A stretch of 64,000 nt of DNA. It comes from Rotaria socialis (Eukaryota; Rotifera; Eurotatoria; Philodinida; Philodinidae). Where the stretch lies: NCBI GenBank assembly GCA_905331475.1, contig CAJNYU010000498.1, forward strand, positions 1 through 64,000. The letters run 5' to 3'. The notes under the pieces are model-generated. The model saw nothing but the letters and a program-made list of their open reading frames with translations, had not been told where the DNA came from and made no database searches. The position numbers were made by a program, and so were the translations under genes. This document shows positions 38,144 to 53,159 of this stretch, in pieces. Each line of letters starts with the position of its first letter. Within the stretch, counting starts at the first letter, position 1.

Positions 38144-40745
38144 ATCAAAAATCTATACCTTTTTTCATGTCAAATAGATCGCATGAGAATGGATGCAGGT
38201 CACATTCGTTGAATAGATAAAAACATGGTTATAATGTTTCTTTTTCTACTACAAAAAATTGATTACGATTACGATCGACATTAGCATGTTTTCTGTGGAT
38301 TGCATCGCTTCCTTTTCTTCTCAGTGATATATGATGATAAGTAAAGTCTGTTTTGGACTTTTCAGTTGTTCAAATTTAGCTTCAGAAATTTCCATATCGT
38401 AAAACTTTCATAGGTACAAAAAGCAAATAGTAAACTTGAATCATATGTGCTACTACATTTAATCTTTCTTTTTTTTTGACACATACTTAATTGACATATG
38501 GAAATTATCTGTAGAAATTTGCAACTTAGCTTTTATTATTGTTTGAGTAGGCTGTTTGAAATTATACTTTGTCTTGCTTAATAATGAGCTTCAACGTGAA
38601 ATAGTCTTTCTGTTTACTCTTTTACCTGGAAAATTAGAAGCGAAATTGCAGGAGAGTATATATGAATTTTGAGACAATTCTTGTGAGTAATCTTTAAATA
38701 GAAACTTTTAACTATGTTTTTGTTTAGTCACAAATGAGACCTGTTCGTTCTATTATTCGATTTAGAGAGAAAGCAAAAGTAATAAAGTAAAAACAAAATA
38801 TTATGATTTTTTTTTTGATGTTGTTAAAGTTCATTTCAAATAAAGATTTTGTTGTTTTCCTAAGATCTTAAACAAAAGAAAACGTTTTTTGCAAATCATC
38901 CTGAAAGAAATGAAGGAAGTGATGGCATATACATGTTTCCGTTTTGAAAGATGAATTATTCATAAATAGTCTAACGAAAAGTTACTATGGTTATAATAAA
39001 ACTGAAATTGAATATTAAAAAAAACGCTCAAGTGTTATTTTACAGACCGAGAAAAACATTCCACTTTTAAAAGTATTTAAAATGCGACTCGCGTGATCGC
39101 CTCCATCGTTATACTTAACTGGTTGTACACTAATTTCGTTGTTCTCTTGCCCTTCTATTCTCATATTGTCTAATGAAGAATTGCAGTGAAATGACCGTGA
39201 ATTTCCATATTCATAAAAATAAAAAATCCTGCATCGAATAAATCGAACGGCCAAGAAAACTGATTGTTGAAAACTGTACTGTAGCTCGAATCAGCCTATT
39301 GACGGGCGCTTTTTTGTTGCATGAGAACAACATTCACAAGTACAGCGCGATTTTGCCGTCTACATCTTAAATCATAATTGAAATAAATAATTGATTCTTT
39401 TTCGTCGTTCACTTGACATTTGTTTAATCGATTTCAAATAAAGAAAAAAGGCTTTTTTGAGCAATTGAACTTTATAAATAAATGTTTTTCTGTGACGAGT
39501 TTCTATAAAAGGAAATTTTCACTGCAACACTACCAACAAACTGATACACCCCGGAGAGGAGATCACTTCTATTTTGTAATCAATAAAAGTTAAAAACTTG
39601 AGGCTTTATTATTCTTTAATGTGACTATACGCGGATCAAGTCTATTCTATCGAACAGACCACAACGTTTGTTGATGTTGACGTTGTCAACAGGAGCGAAT
39701 CAGTCCGCGGCAATTAGTCGAAATCGCTTGGCAACGAGTAGAATGTTACTGTTTAAATCAACCAGTATTTTATCAGTGCTTAAACAAATTCAATTAGAGT
39801 TTTTGTGTACAGATCGAAATCTTTTCATATACTTTTGTTATTATTGCTTTAACTATTGCCGATGCCAGCGCTTTTCCTTGAGTATATAATAGTAAGATAT
39901 ATTCGATTACATGTGTTCTCGAATAAATAACAGAAGGATAGTTTTGTTTCTCGCTTTCATCCTTCATACGCAATATAGAATCTATAGAATTGTTGAATCT
40001 ACATCTCTAGATATATATGCAATTACTAGTTAGCCAAAAAAAATGAATACTTACAAAAGTCAGCTTCATTTTCTTTTGTGCTTCATTTCTTCCCTTCTTT
40101 ATTATTTTAGAACTTTTTTTCGCGAATCAGTCAACTCGATTATTGGAAAAAAGAATATTTGAGAAGGGTAGCGCATGATAGGACGCGGCTTTTTAGGTTC
40201 TGTTGTTTTATTAGCATAACATGATCAGCGCCATTGCTTATCTAACTGAAAAGAACAAACAAGAATTCGTCTCGATTAACATAACGTGTCAATATTTCAT
40301 GCGATAGGCGCTTTATACTAAAATAAAATTTATGATTAGAAGAGAGAGAGAGAGAGAGCGAGAAAAAGTCTCTTTCTCGCTCTCTCTTTTTCTTGATTGT
40401 TTGCCTACACCACCTTTTTTTCTTTATTCTATTGTTGATCATTTGACATTCTCGTAGAGAGAAAGAAAAAAGCAAAGCTGAACAAAAAAACAAGTTTACT
40501 ATCAACGTAATCAAATTCTCAAAATCTTTAATTTTCTTTCTTTGAAAAAACGGCAACGTCTTGGAGATTGCGTTTTTTATTATTATATTTTCTCTTCTTT
40601 TTGTGTCTTAGTATTACTATAACCGTTACTTATTTTCCATTGCACATCATTATAATAAAAGAATAGAAGAAAAAAAAAGGTAAGCTATGAAAAAAGATAA
40701 ACGATTGAAATCTTAATCATATTATAAATTTCTTTTATAGCTTTA
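38144..40745. other. Intergenic region of 2.6 kb
   Basis: No gene recognised. Long AT-rich stretches carry only short chance frames. The downstream part contains a GA/CT hairpin (40351-40387) and ends in a strong acceptor-like TTTCTTTTATAG at 40729-40740, five bases before the next ATG. That suggests a 5' leader intron or a trans-splice site. Confidence 0.5.
40351..40387. repeat. Perfect 15-bp GA/CT hairpin
   Basis: AGAGAGAGCGAGAAA at 40351-40365 is exactly complementary in inverted order to TTTCTCGCTCTCTCT at 40373-40387, with a 7-nt loop. The left arm extends an AG dinucleotide tract beginning near 40340. The interrupting CG is preserved in both arms, which suggests a real inverted duplication. 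Confidence 0.75.
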
Positions 40746-42058
40746 ATGGCGTCTGAACTAATGGAATATGATGATGATAATAATTTGGATCATTTAACAC
40801 TAAGTCGTGTTCATCATCTTAAAACTCGTACTACTCGAGCTAAATCAGTATCAGATGACGAAATTGATGCTGTATCAGATTGGTCAGAATCCGATCGTGA
40901 ATGTTGTCCGTTAAGTGATTTTGAATCAACATCAAATGTTGATGGAACTAATCTTGGTAATAATTACGATATAACGTTTGATGACGAGGACGATGATAAC
41001 GGCGAAATCGGTCAAAGACTACCTATGGAACCATCATTTCTTGAAAATGTTTTACGCTTAAGTGAAACACCTGAACCAAAATCTAATGACAACACAATAT
41101 CTGCACATATATCATCTTTCCATGATACAATAAAACCTCAGCAGCAGCAACAACAACAAAAACACATACAAGAACGAATGTCAAATACGATCACTAGAAA
41201 ACCATCAATGCGTAATGAAAAACAATTTCAATCACCCTTATTACCTGCTCGACGTATGCCTAGTAAACAAGTATCTCCGCGTCGTTCAACAACAAATTCT
41301 TATGTATTACCTCAAACAACAACCCTTTCACGTAGTCGTAAAACAGTAACATCAAATTCAACACGATATTATCTACAACGTGAAACAACATCCACAAGTA
41401 CAACTTTAACTAATCAATTAACAATAGAATCAACATCATCACCCAATACTTCATTTCATAGTAATGAAGAAAATCACCATCAACAGCAGCAGCAGCAGCA
41501 GCAACAACAACAACATCAATTCCATCAACGTCATTTAGCATCACCTAATTTGAGTCAAACATCAATAACAAATAGTTTCATACCACGTGCATATGAAGTA
41601 AAAAAGATCATTGTTGACGATCATGATTATGGCCGTTTAACGGATTTATCAACAATAAAAACAGTACCACCACGTAATCGACAAAAATGGGGAACTATTG
41701 TTCATCCACCGTTTCCATTAGGCTATCAACAAGCAAGTCCCGAACAAGTAACACAATCTGTTCATCGTCTTACAAGTCCAAGTCGATGCCGTGATAGACA
41801 TACACCGATAGCAACACCTTCGAAACGTTATTTATCTGTTGAAGAAACTGACGCATTGGTATTGAATAGAAATGAATCCTTATGTTTTCAAATTATGTTT
41901 CTTTTTTTTGCTTTTAGATAAATCGATTGACTAAAGTAAAGCCAATTCGATCGACTGACCCATATTGGCAAGTTCAACGTCAATCACGGCCTGTGAAAAA
42001 TTTCAGTAACACTTTGAAAACAAATAATAATTGGAAAGGGATTGGCGTATCAGCATGA
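40746..42058 (+). CDS. Hypothetical low-complexity protein with poly-Q tracts
   Basis: Exons 40746-41858 and 41918-42058 join at phase 0 to 417 residues. I do not recognise the family. The N-terminus is acidic (EYDDDNN; DEDDDNGE near residue 80). Two glutamine tracts follow, near residues 132-138 and 246-255, encoded by mixed CAG/CAA codons. Between them lies Ser/Thr/Arg-rich, probably disordered sequence. The C-terminal third is more ordered in look: VDDHDYGRLTDLSTIKTVPP, RQKWGTIVHPPFPLGYQQ, TDPYWQVQRQSRPV, then WKGIGVSA at the end. Those Trp/Pro/Gly blocks are the best candidates for conservation. It is convergent with EIF3H, 265 bp between stops. Confidence 0.75.
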
Positions 42059-42323
42059 AAGACTTTGTCCGTGAGACTTTTTTTCTCGTGAACTTCAGGG
42101 TTTCTTGTGCGTGTGCATTTTTTTTCAAAAGTATATTTTTCATTATAATTCAACAGAAATCTAATGAGACATTTTTGTGGCTTTCGCATTGAATTTAAAA
42201 AAATGGATATAGTGATTTTCCTTTTCATATTTTATTCAAACAAACACAATAACAAGAAATGATAATGATAATGATAACTGATGGATGTGTTTGCGTTTTT
42301 TTTATTGTTTCTCTACAGGTTGG

Positions 42324-44775
42324 TTATTGTTTCTCATGAACAGCTTGTGCCATAAATAATTTCGCTAGACCTTGTGCTGTGAATTCGGTGATATTGTCGC
42401 ATTGATGGTTTATTTGCGACGCAGTTACTAATGCATTACGACGCGATTGAGAAAACATTTTAGTCATACGTTCGAAATCTTCATCATAACCGTCATTACG
42501 ACGATTGGAATCTCGTTGATTACGACGACTTTGTTGACGTTGAAGTTGTTTTTGATAATTTGTATAACGTAATGCATCAGCAGAAAATTCATCGACACAA
42601 TCGATTAATGAACGTAGTTGACGTTCGAGATTTCCACTAGAAATAAAATGTAAACATGCAATTGAAAGGAAGAATGACAAAACTTTACTTTGTGCCTAAA
42701 TCAAGAAACGAATTTGATTTTGAACTAAGTCTTGTTTGTTCATCTATTTCACATAAAAGTGAATTGACTAGATGAGAATTTTTAAACACGACTGGTAATT
42801 CTTCGAATAGGGTTTCAAAGTTAAGGCTTGCTAGTTTTGCACTAAAATAAAAAAAGAAACACATTATTTTTTCCAGGTAGTCGAAATATTGAAAATAAAT
42901 TATTCAACGGAAATAATTGATGTTACGTGAAAACGCTTTAATAATTATTTCTATTTTTAGAGTATAGACATTTTTCTTTAACAAAAAAAATGCAATTGAT
43001 CGATAGAAATAGCAAAAGCATTTGCCAGTTAAATGTTTCACAAAAGTATTAGAGTATGTCAATTATTAGGTTTTTTCGAATGGTGTGGGTGTGTGTGTTG
43101 AGATAGTAAATATTTGTTCGCTTGTTCTTAACGAGATGTTGTTTTAAAGTGATCTCGAAAACACGTTATAACGTCTAAGAAGATTTTCTTCAGTCTTATT
43201 AGACTTCATACATCAAAGCATCGAAATCCAACCCTGAAAAAAAAGTTATTTAACTAACGAGGAAACCTTTGCAAATGTCTTCTTTCTGTTTTCAATGAAT
43301 TTTTTACCACTAGATATTATAGTGTCCGAGAAAGAAGTCTTAAACACTTTGGCTTCCATGTATACTTTTATTTATTTATTTTGTGCATGACATACAAATA
43401 TGTATCAGTCAATTAAAATGCAAAATAAAAATTAGAATTTTTTTTCAATGCCGATTTAAGTAACAAGAAAAATTTGTTCTGTTAGATTCATTTGTGTCTT
43501 GGCATATATTGTTACCGATTGGAATTTTTCGTGATCCGGTAACTGTAACATATTTCTTACTGCCATTTCCTATCATATTTGACACATTTATATAATCGAA
43601 ATGGAAGTCTTCTTCTCGGTTTTCTGATCTCGTGTATCGTTACATTATTTCTCTGCCGAAAATAAAATTCTAGAAATTGAAAAGACGAAGTAATTATAAG
43701 AGTGAAAGTTTCTTTCAATCTCATAACAATGAAATAAGATGAGAACAATTTCAATAGTCTAACTTTTAGGTGGTATTTTGATTGACAGGCGAATTTAGTC
43801 ACAATTCTTTTATACACATCAGCGAGAAAAATAAATAAAAATTTAAGGTAGACGATGAAAAGCCTCATCTACAAAAATATTTTACTAGGTAATTTTGCAG
43901 TGCTTATAGGAGTGAAAAGAAAATCATTGAAAACTTCGAGAAGCTCTTTCGTAAAACAACAAATGATTGCTTAAGAAATCAAAGTAAGTTGTTTTGTTTT
44001 CAAACAAATGCCATTTGATTTCGAAGTTCAGCTATAGGATAGACGTTCCTTTAATTTGTTACCTTTCTGGTGAAAAATACTCTTCATTCTTCAAATTGTC
44101 CAATGCAGCGGGTGTTAAACGAAATGCTTTCAAACTAATATAACCTTGTAAAGCTAATGCTTGATCTAAACAAATAAATTTTAAATTGAGAAAAACAAAA
44201 TTCTGCTCAATATCTATTTGATTATAAATTAATTACCATAAACTAATGCAACAGATTCTTCAACACCCGACAATTGATGAGGTACCATACATAGTGCAAG
44301 TGATCGATTAAAACTGCTGTCATAAAATCCAACTTGTAAATAATCCGAATTAACTCTACGTAAACTACGTATGATATCCGCTTGATATTGTTCTAAATCT
44401 AAATAGAAAATTTCCATTAAAGAAAATTATACACGAATAATAGACATGTAATTGTACCGAGATCAACATTTTCTGGCTTATTTTGATTTGGAAATGGAAA
44501 ACAATTCGTTATTTCAAGCGTTGAGTCCTTAACCAAACCAAGAAGACCGCCTTGTGCAGCGTCTGTTGTTTCTTCATGAGCATGTTTGATTATTTTTAAT
44601 ACAACCTATTGGATATCAACAATAATGATATTATGATTAAAAGTTAAAATGTTTTTTTTTGCCATGTATCTACCATAGCGTCAACATAAACATCTTTGAT
44701 TGAATTTGATGTTGATGTCATTGAAGAAGAGCCAACTTTCGATGAATAATTCATTGGGGCGCTGTTCGATGCCAT
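42324..44775 (-). CDS. EIF3H: Eukaryotic translation initiation factor 3 subunit H
   Basis: eIF3h is an MPN-domain subunit of the eIF3 complex, acting in 43S pre-initiation assembly. Six minus-strand exons join with consistent phase to 326 residues: 44775-44674, 44605-44458, 44398-44237, 44165-44063, 42841-42689 and 42636-42324. The MPN region contains [38 protein letters not shown] and SLKAFRLTP. The C-terminal part contains [15 protein letters not shown] and ends with [20 protein letters not shown], matching the conserved family end. As in other eIF3h proteins the MPN lacks a full JAMM metalloprotease motif. A basic, Gln/Arg-rich linker lies before the end. The intron between exons 4 and 5 is 1.2 kb and holds no gene I can see. 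Confidence 0.96.
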
Positions 44776-45044
44776 TGTTTCTTTTGTTATTTTATTAGAA
44801 AATAAAATCTAGAAAGATGAAGTATATAAAATAGCAAAATTAAGTAATAACTAACATCACTTACTCTTCTGACGAATAGAGGCAAACAAATAAATATTTT
44901 ATTCTTCGTCGAGCGACACAATCAACTCGATTCTTAAATAAGCAATAGCGCTATTAACATACGTAAATTAGCGATTTGTGGTGTGACAAATAAAACTAAG
45001 GAAGAATATCTTCTGATCTGTTCATTTCTTCTTGCAAAAGTAAA
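44776..45044. promoter_or_regulatory. Shared spacer of a divergent gene pair
   Basis: Only 269 bp separate the EIF3H start codon (minus) from the start codon of the dsRBD-NYN gene (plus). Both 5' leaders and core promoters must lie here, so it is a probable bidirectional promoter. No TATA or other motif is convincing. Confidence 0.5.
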
Positions 45045-48830
<3,786 letters not shown>

Positions 48831-49012
48831 TCAAAAAGATCATTCCAAAAAGAAGAAAACAGAATAACATAATATGTATATTTTTTGGTTGTCTTTCTGA
48901 ATAATTTTGTTTACTTATCTTTTTTGTTATTTCTTCCTTTGCCTACATTTATTTTTATATGGATTACTGAAACATCGTAGAGATTATTCGTTCTTTTCTT
49001 TTAGACAAAGAT

Positions 49013-50082
49013 ATGTCTGATATCATCAATTGGGAAATAGCTGATAGACTGCGTCAACGTGCTCGTGAAGATTTATTTAGTTTATTAAAAAGTATCGGTG
49101 GACAAAAGGATTTATTTATCGATGCTGATCTATTTCCTTTAATTGATTTAACATCGAATGCAACTGAAATAAAAGCATACGGAGTCGGAAATTTACATAA
49201 ACTTGATTCAGCAATAAATGTTCAAACGAAAAACAAACGTTTATTTTTACTAAGACCTAATATGGCAAGATTTTTAGCGTTAGCAAAGCAATTACGTCAA
49301 TTAGATATTCGTAATGCTCATCTGATATGTGTGCCAAGAAAGTTTTATGCTTTTGAACATTTACTTGAACAAGAAGGCCTTTGGGGACGATGTACATTAC
49401 ATGAATTAACGGCATTCGATATGGTCCCTGTTGACTATGATATTTTCTCAATGGTTAATTCGCATTTGTTTTTGAATGTTTATTTGGATCAATCAACAGA
49501 CTGGCTATCAACATTGGCTGCTTCATTAATTGATTTTCAACGATTGTTTGGAAAATTTTCAAATACATATTCTTTTGGAAATTTAGCTGGACAAGTTGCA
49601 AGGCAATTAGAAAGAGGCTTAAGGTAACTAAGCTATGGGATTTGATCAAAAATAGTTTCGTGCCTGATAGAAATCATGTGATACTATAATCGTATTAAAA
49701 TTGTTTAGAATATCAGTATTTGTTCAATCGTTTTCTTAATCATAATAGTTAGACGCAACAGTATATCAGAATATATCGCCACTTGTGTTCGGTTTCTTTG
49801 GCAAGATATCTGGAAAACTATGATTTCAAAAATATTTTGGGACAAAATTCTCATCTAAATTTCGCATTTGCGGCTTTTCAGGGCATGTTCTCAACAAACT
49901 GTACTCGTTCTACGAAAAGACCATTCTAGGTCTATCATAGGAGCGTAACCAGAAAAAAATTGTAGGGGGGGATAAGTCGTTGGTCAAAGCCATGGTAGGG
50001 GAGGGGGCTAAACTTATTTTTTCACAGGGTTTTATTTTTTTAGGGGGGGGCTAAGACCTCTGTAGGGGGGGGAGGTTGAGCN

Positions 50083-50156
<74 letters not shown>

Positions 50157-52785
50157 CCCCCCCCCCCCCCACCCCCCCCCCCTGGCCCCCCTCTGGTTAC
50201 GCCCCTAGTCTATCTGACGATGATTATGGTTCGTTGATATTAAAATGCAAAAAGCTCTTGGGATCACAAAATATTTGTTAGATTTATTTATTTGTCATCA
50301 CACACATGCATATAAATTTATCAAATAGGCCATGAGACACTTTCGTCTTCAACACACACTAAGTATCAAACGAAACAGTATGTATCATGTAAAAACAAGC
50401 AGCTTTTCGCATCCTACTAAGCGGCAGGTTAGAACGCAAATTTTATTTTAGTCTTGTGCAGTGGTCAGTACTGATTTTCATTATAAAATCTTTTGAAACC
50501 AGCTCGTTAGTTCCACTAATTTCTCGTCCATAAAAGTGTAATTGAAATCAGAGTGCTGTATATTCGTTAATACAATTTAATTCCTCTGCAATCCATCTCA
50601 ATCTATTTTTAGTTCCAACGATGATCAAGATTGGATGTCAGGTATGAAACAGATTCAAACCGTCGTATTATTCGATCGTAGTGTTGATCTAATAACACCA
50701 TTTTGTTCGCAAATGTGCTACGAAGGTTTAGTTGATGAATATTTTAATATCGAAGCAGGCCGTGTGAAAATTCCTAAAACTGAAAATGCAGATAACTCGG
50801 GTAAACAATTCGATCATATATCATTATCGACAAGAGATGATATGATGATTGAACGAATACGCGCAATGCATTTTACAAAAGTTTTTCAAGAAATAAAAGG
50901 TAATTATGATTATTCAACATTTTCTATTTATTTTTCTCTTTTCTAGCTGTGCTCGCGCAACAAAATGTATTACAAAATGATTTTCGTGATAAAATGCAAG
51001 ATGCAACAATAAGTGATTTAAAACAACTTGTTCATACGGATGTCAAAGGACATATAAATGCCAAGAGACAATTAACACGCCATTTAGATCTATGTACAGA
51101 TATATACGAAAAGAAGAAAGCTACTGATTTTAAAATTCAACTTGAAATAGAAAAGGATATATTACATTCGCAAAATTTTGAAGACATTGTTTCCTATATT
51201 CATACAATGATATGTCGTTGTGAACCAAGTAAATATCGGCCATTACAATTACTTTGTCTTTTATCGGCAGCAAACAATGGTCTAACACGTGAATCCTATG
51301 AATTATTATGCCGATCATTTCTTCAAGCATATGGTTATGATAATATTCCACTGTTATATAAATTAGAAAAATTAAATTTATTTCATGTTAAACGTCCATG
51401 TGACGTGCCTATATCAAGTAGTGCAAGCACTCCAGCTGGTTTTCGTGGCGATGCTTTCCTTAAAATGGGAAAACAAGTTGCACAAAATCTTACTGATAAA
51501 ACGCAAACACAGAAAACATTTTTTCAATTTATGAGAAAAAGACTTAATCTAACACCGGAACTCAATCAACAAGTTAAAACAACACCCGGACCAGATATGG
51601 TATGCTGAAATTTTAATTGTACTACTGAAAAAAATGAAGACCAAACGGATTTATATTTCAACATGTCGCCTAAGATAGTGGATTTAGAAGGACTTTCATT
51701 TTCTAGAAATAATCCAAAATTTTCGTAGTAAAAACATAATCGTATATTCTGAATATACAGATGTGTTGTCTCTGCGTATCAATTATGAACAAGTCGACGA
51801 GATATTTACTACCACTAGTTAGCTTTTTACTCAGTCAACAAGTTAGACGGCGATTACTGCATACGCTCGATGTTTTGCAAGAAAGAAATCAGTACAAATT
51901 ACAGACATCGTAGGTGAAATCGTCGAGTATTTACTTTTTAAACTGCTTTCATACTATTTTTGTATACTTGAATATCAAGTACTGTGTTTCTGCATAGTTC
52001 AGAAGAAATAAAAATTCTCCTATGTAAATATGAAATAATCAGACTTTTGGAAAAACTCTTTACTTTTCGAATACTATAAGAGAACAACGGGATATACGTA
52101 TGCGTATTCTCTTTCAAACGAATGAGTTTATTCGATGGAGATTAGAATTTTCATTTAAAAAAAAATAAAGTAATAAATTCTTTTGAATAGAACGTCAAAA
52201 ACATAAAGATTCATCGAAATAGATCTATCTATCTACTTCATGATCTCTACGACAACTAGAACGTATGCCGATCGATTATTTTTACGAAAAATCCATCATT
52301 CAAATGACATTTTGAAATCTTCAAAATAAAATTAATCTCTTCTCAATCATGTTCTAAATAGAGAGCAAAGTACCAATCCTATAATCATTTTAATCCCGAT
52401 GCTCTTATGAATGAATGAATTGTTTTTTCTCTAGGCTGACATATTCGGTTCAATCTATGTTCCATTTTCATGTCGATTAATCGAAGAAGCTTTGCTCAAT
52501 CCACCAAAATTATCAACACTTCAACATGAACTTATTCAACGTGGTTATCCAGGTGCTGAAGATCTTTTCTCACATCGATCATCCGGTGTATCAACTCGCG
52601 CGCAATATCACGATAATCAACAGTCAATTCTAGTTGTTTTCATTGGTGGTTGTACACAATCAGAAATAAATGCTCTTCGAATGTTAGCTTTAAGTAAAAG
52701 CAATTCAAAATGGCGATTTTATTTTGCACCAACAAACGTATGGACACATACAAGATTGTTGCAGGAAATCGAAACTGCACAATAA
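49013..52785 (+). CDS. VPS33B: Vacuolar sorting protein 33B (Sec1/Munc18 family)
   Basis: An SM-family protein that works with VIPAS39 in late endosomal and lysosome-related trafficking. Exons 49013-49623, 50613-50899, 50947-51599 and 52435-52785 join in phase to 633 residues, close to human VPS33B (617). Paralogue choice rests on GGQKDLFIDADL near the N-terminus, KFYAFEHLLEQEGLWG, VVLFDRSVDLITPFCSQMCY and YEGLVDEYF, which read closer to VPS33B than to VPS33A. The end carries the SM-family motif VVFIGGCTQSEINALRML. Intron 1 (about 1 kb) contains a hAT-like element with a poly-C tract. The start follows a TTTTAG acceptor-like site by eight bases. Confidence 0.94.
49938..50207. mobile_element. 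hAT-like non-autonomous TIR element with G/C homopolymers
   Basis: The left end TAGGAGCGTAACCAGA (49938 onward) and the reverse complement of the right end (TAGGGGCGTAACCAGA, ending at 50207) are terminal inverted repeats differing at one base. They are flanked by 8-bp duplications, GTCTATCA at 49930-49937 and GTCTATCT at 50208-50215 (7 of 8 identical). An 8-bp duplication is typical of hAT elements. The interior consists of G-run repeats (TAGGGGGGG, GCTAAGACC) and a C-run of roughly 90 bases or more after an ambiguous base at 50082. There is no coding capacity. It lies in VPS33B intron 1. Confidence 0.75.
50083..50182. repeat. Poly-C homopolymer with an assembly ambiguity
   Basis: A near-pure run of C, interrupted by single G and A bases, preceded by an N. 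Its length is probably unreliable. It is complementary to the G-runs on the left side of the same element, so a long hairpin or quadruplex structure is possible. Confidence 0.85.
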
Positions 52786-53159
52786 TTTTTAATTTTGTAT
52801 TCAATCAGAAAGCATTCCTTATCTTTTTATCGCTTAATAATTTTAGCAATACTCACATACGGATATCCATATATATTTATAGGATGCTTTTTTCCATTAT
52901 TTGTATGCTGAATTTAAAAGAGTTTTAGGCTTCACTTTTTTTACACATTTATTCTTCAATCATTCGTCGTTCCGTCTTTTCAAAAAAACATTTTTCTTGT
53001 TTTTTTTCCCGAGTATTAAAATAAAGTCAAATGATGTAATGCAATGAAATGATCTTCACTGACCTCTGGCGATAAGATTTATCCTCTATTGTGGATGTTC
53101 GTAAAAGTTTGACCGTTAATTTAAATAATAAACCGAAATCAAGAAAAAACATAAACGAA
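52786..53159. other. Intergenic, nothing recognised
   Basis: AT-rich spacer following VPS33B, with a pyrimidine-rich tract near 52930-53010 and AATAAAG at about 53020. In the frame of the next gene an in-frame TAA at 53073 and the lack of an upstream ATG favour the start at 53160. Confidence 0.4.
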
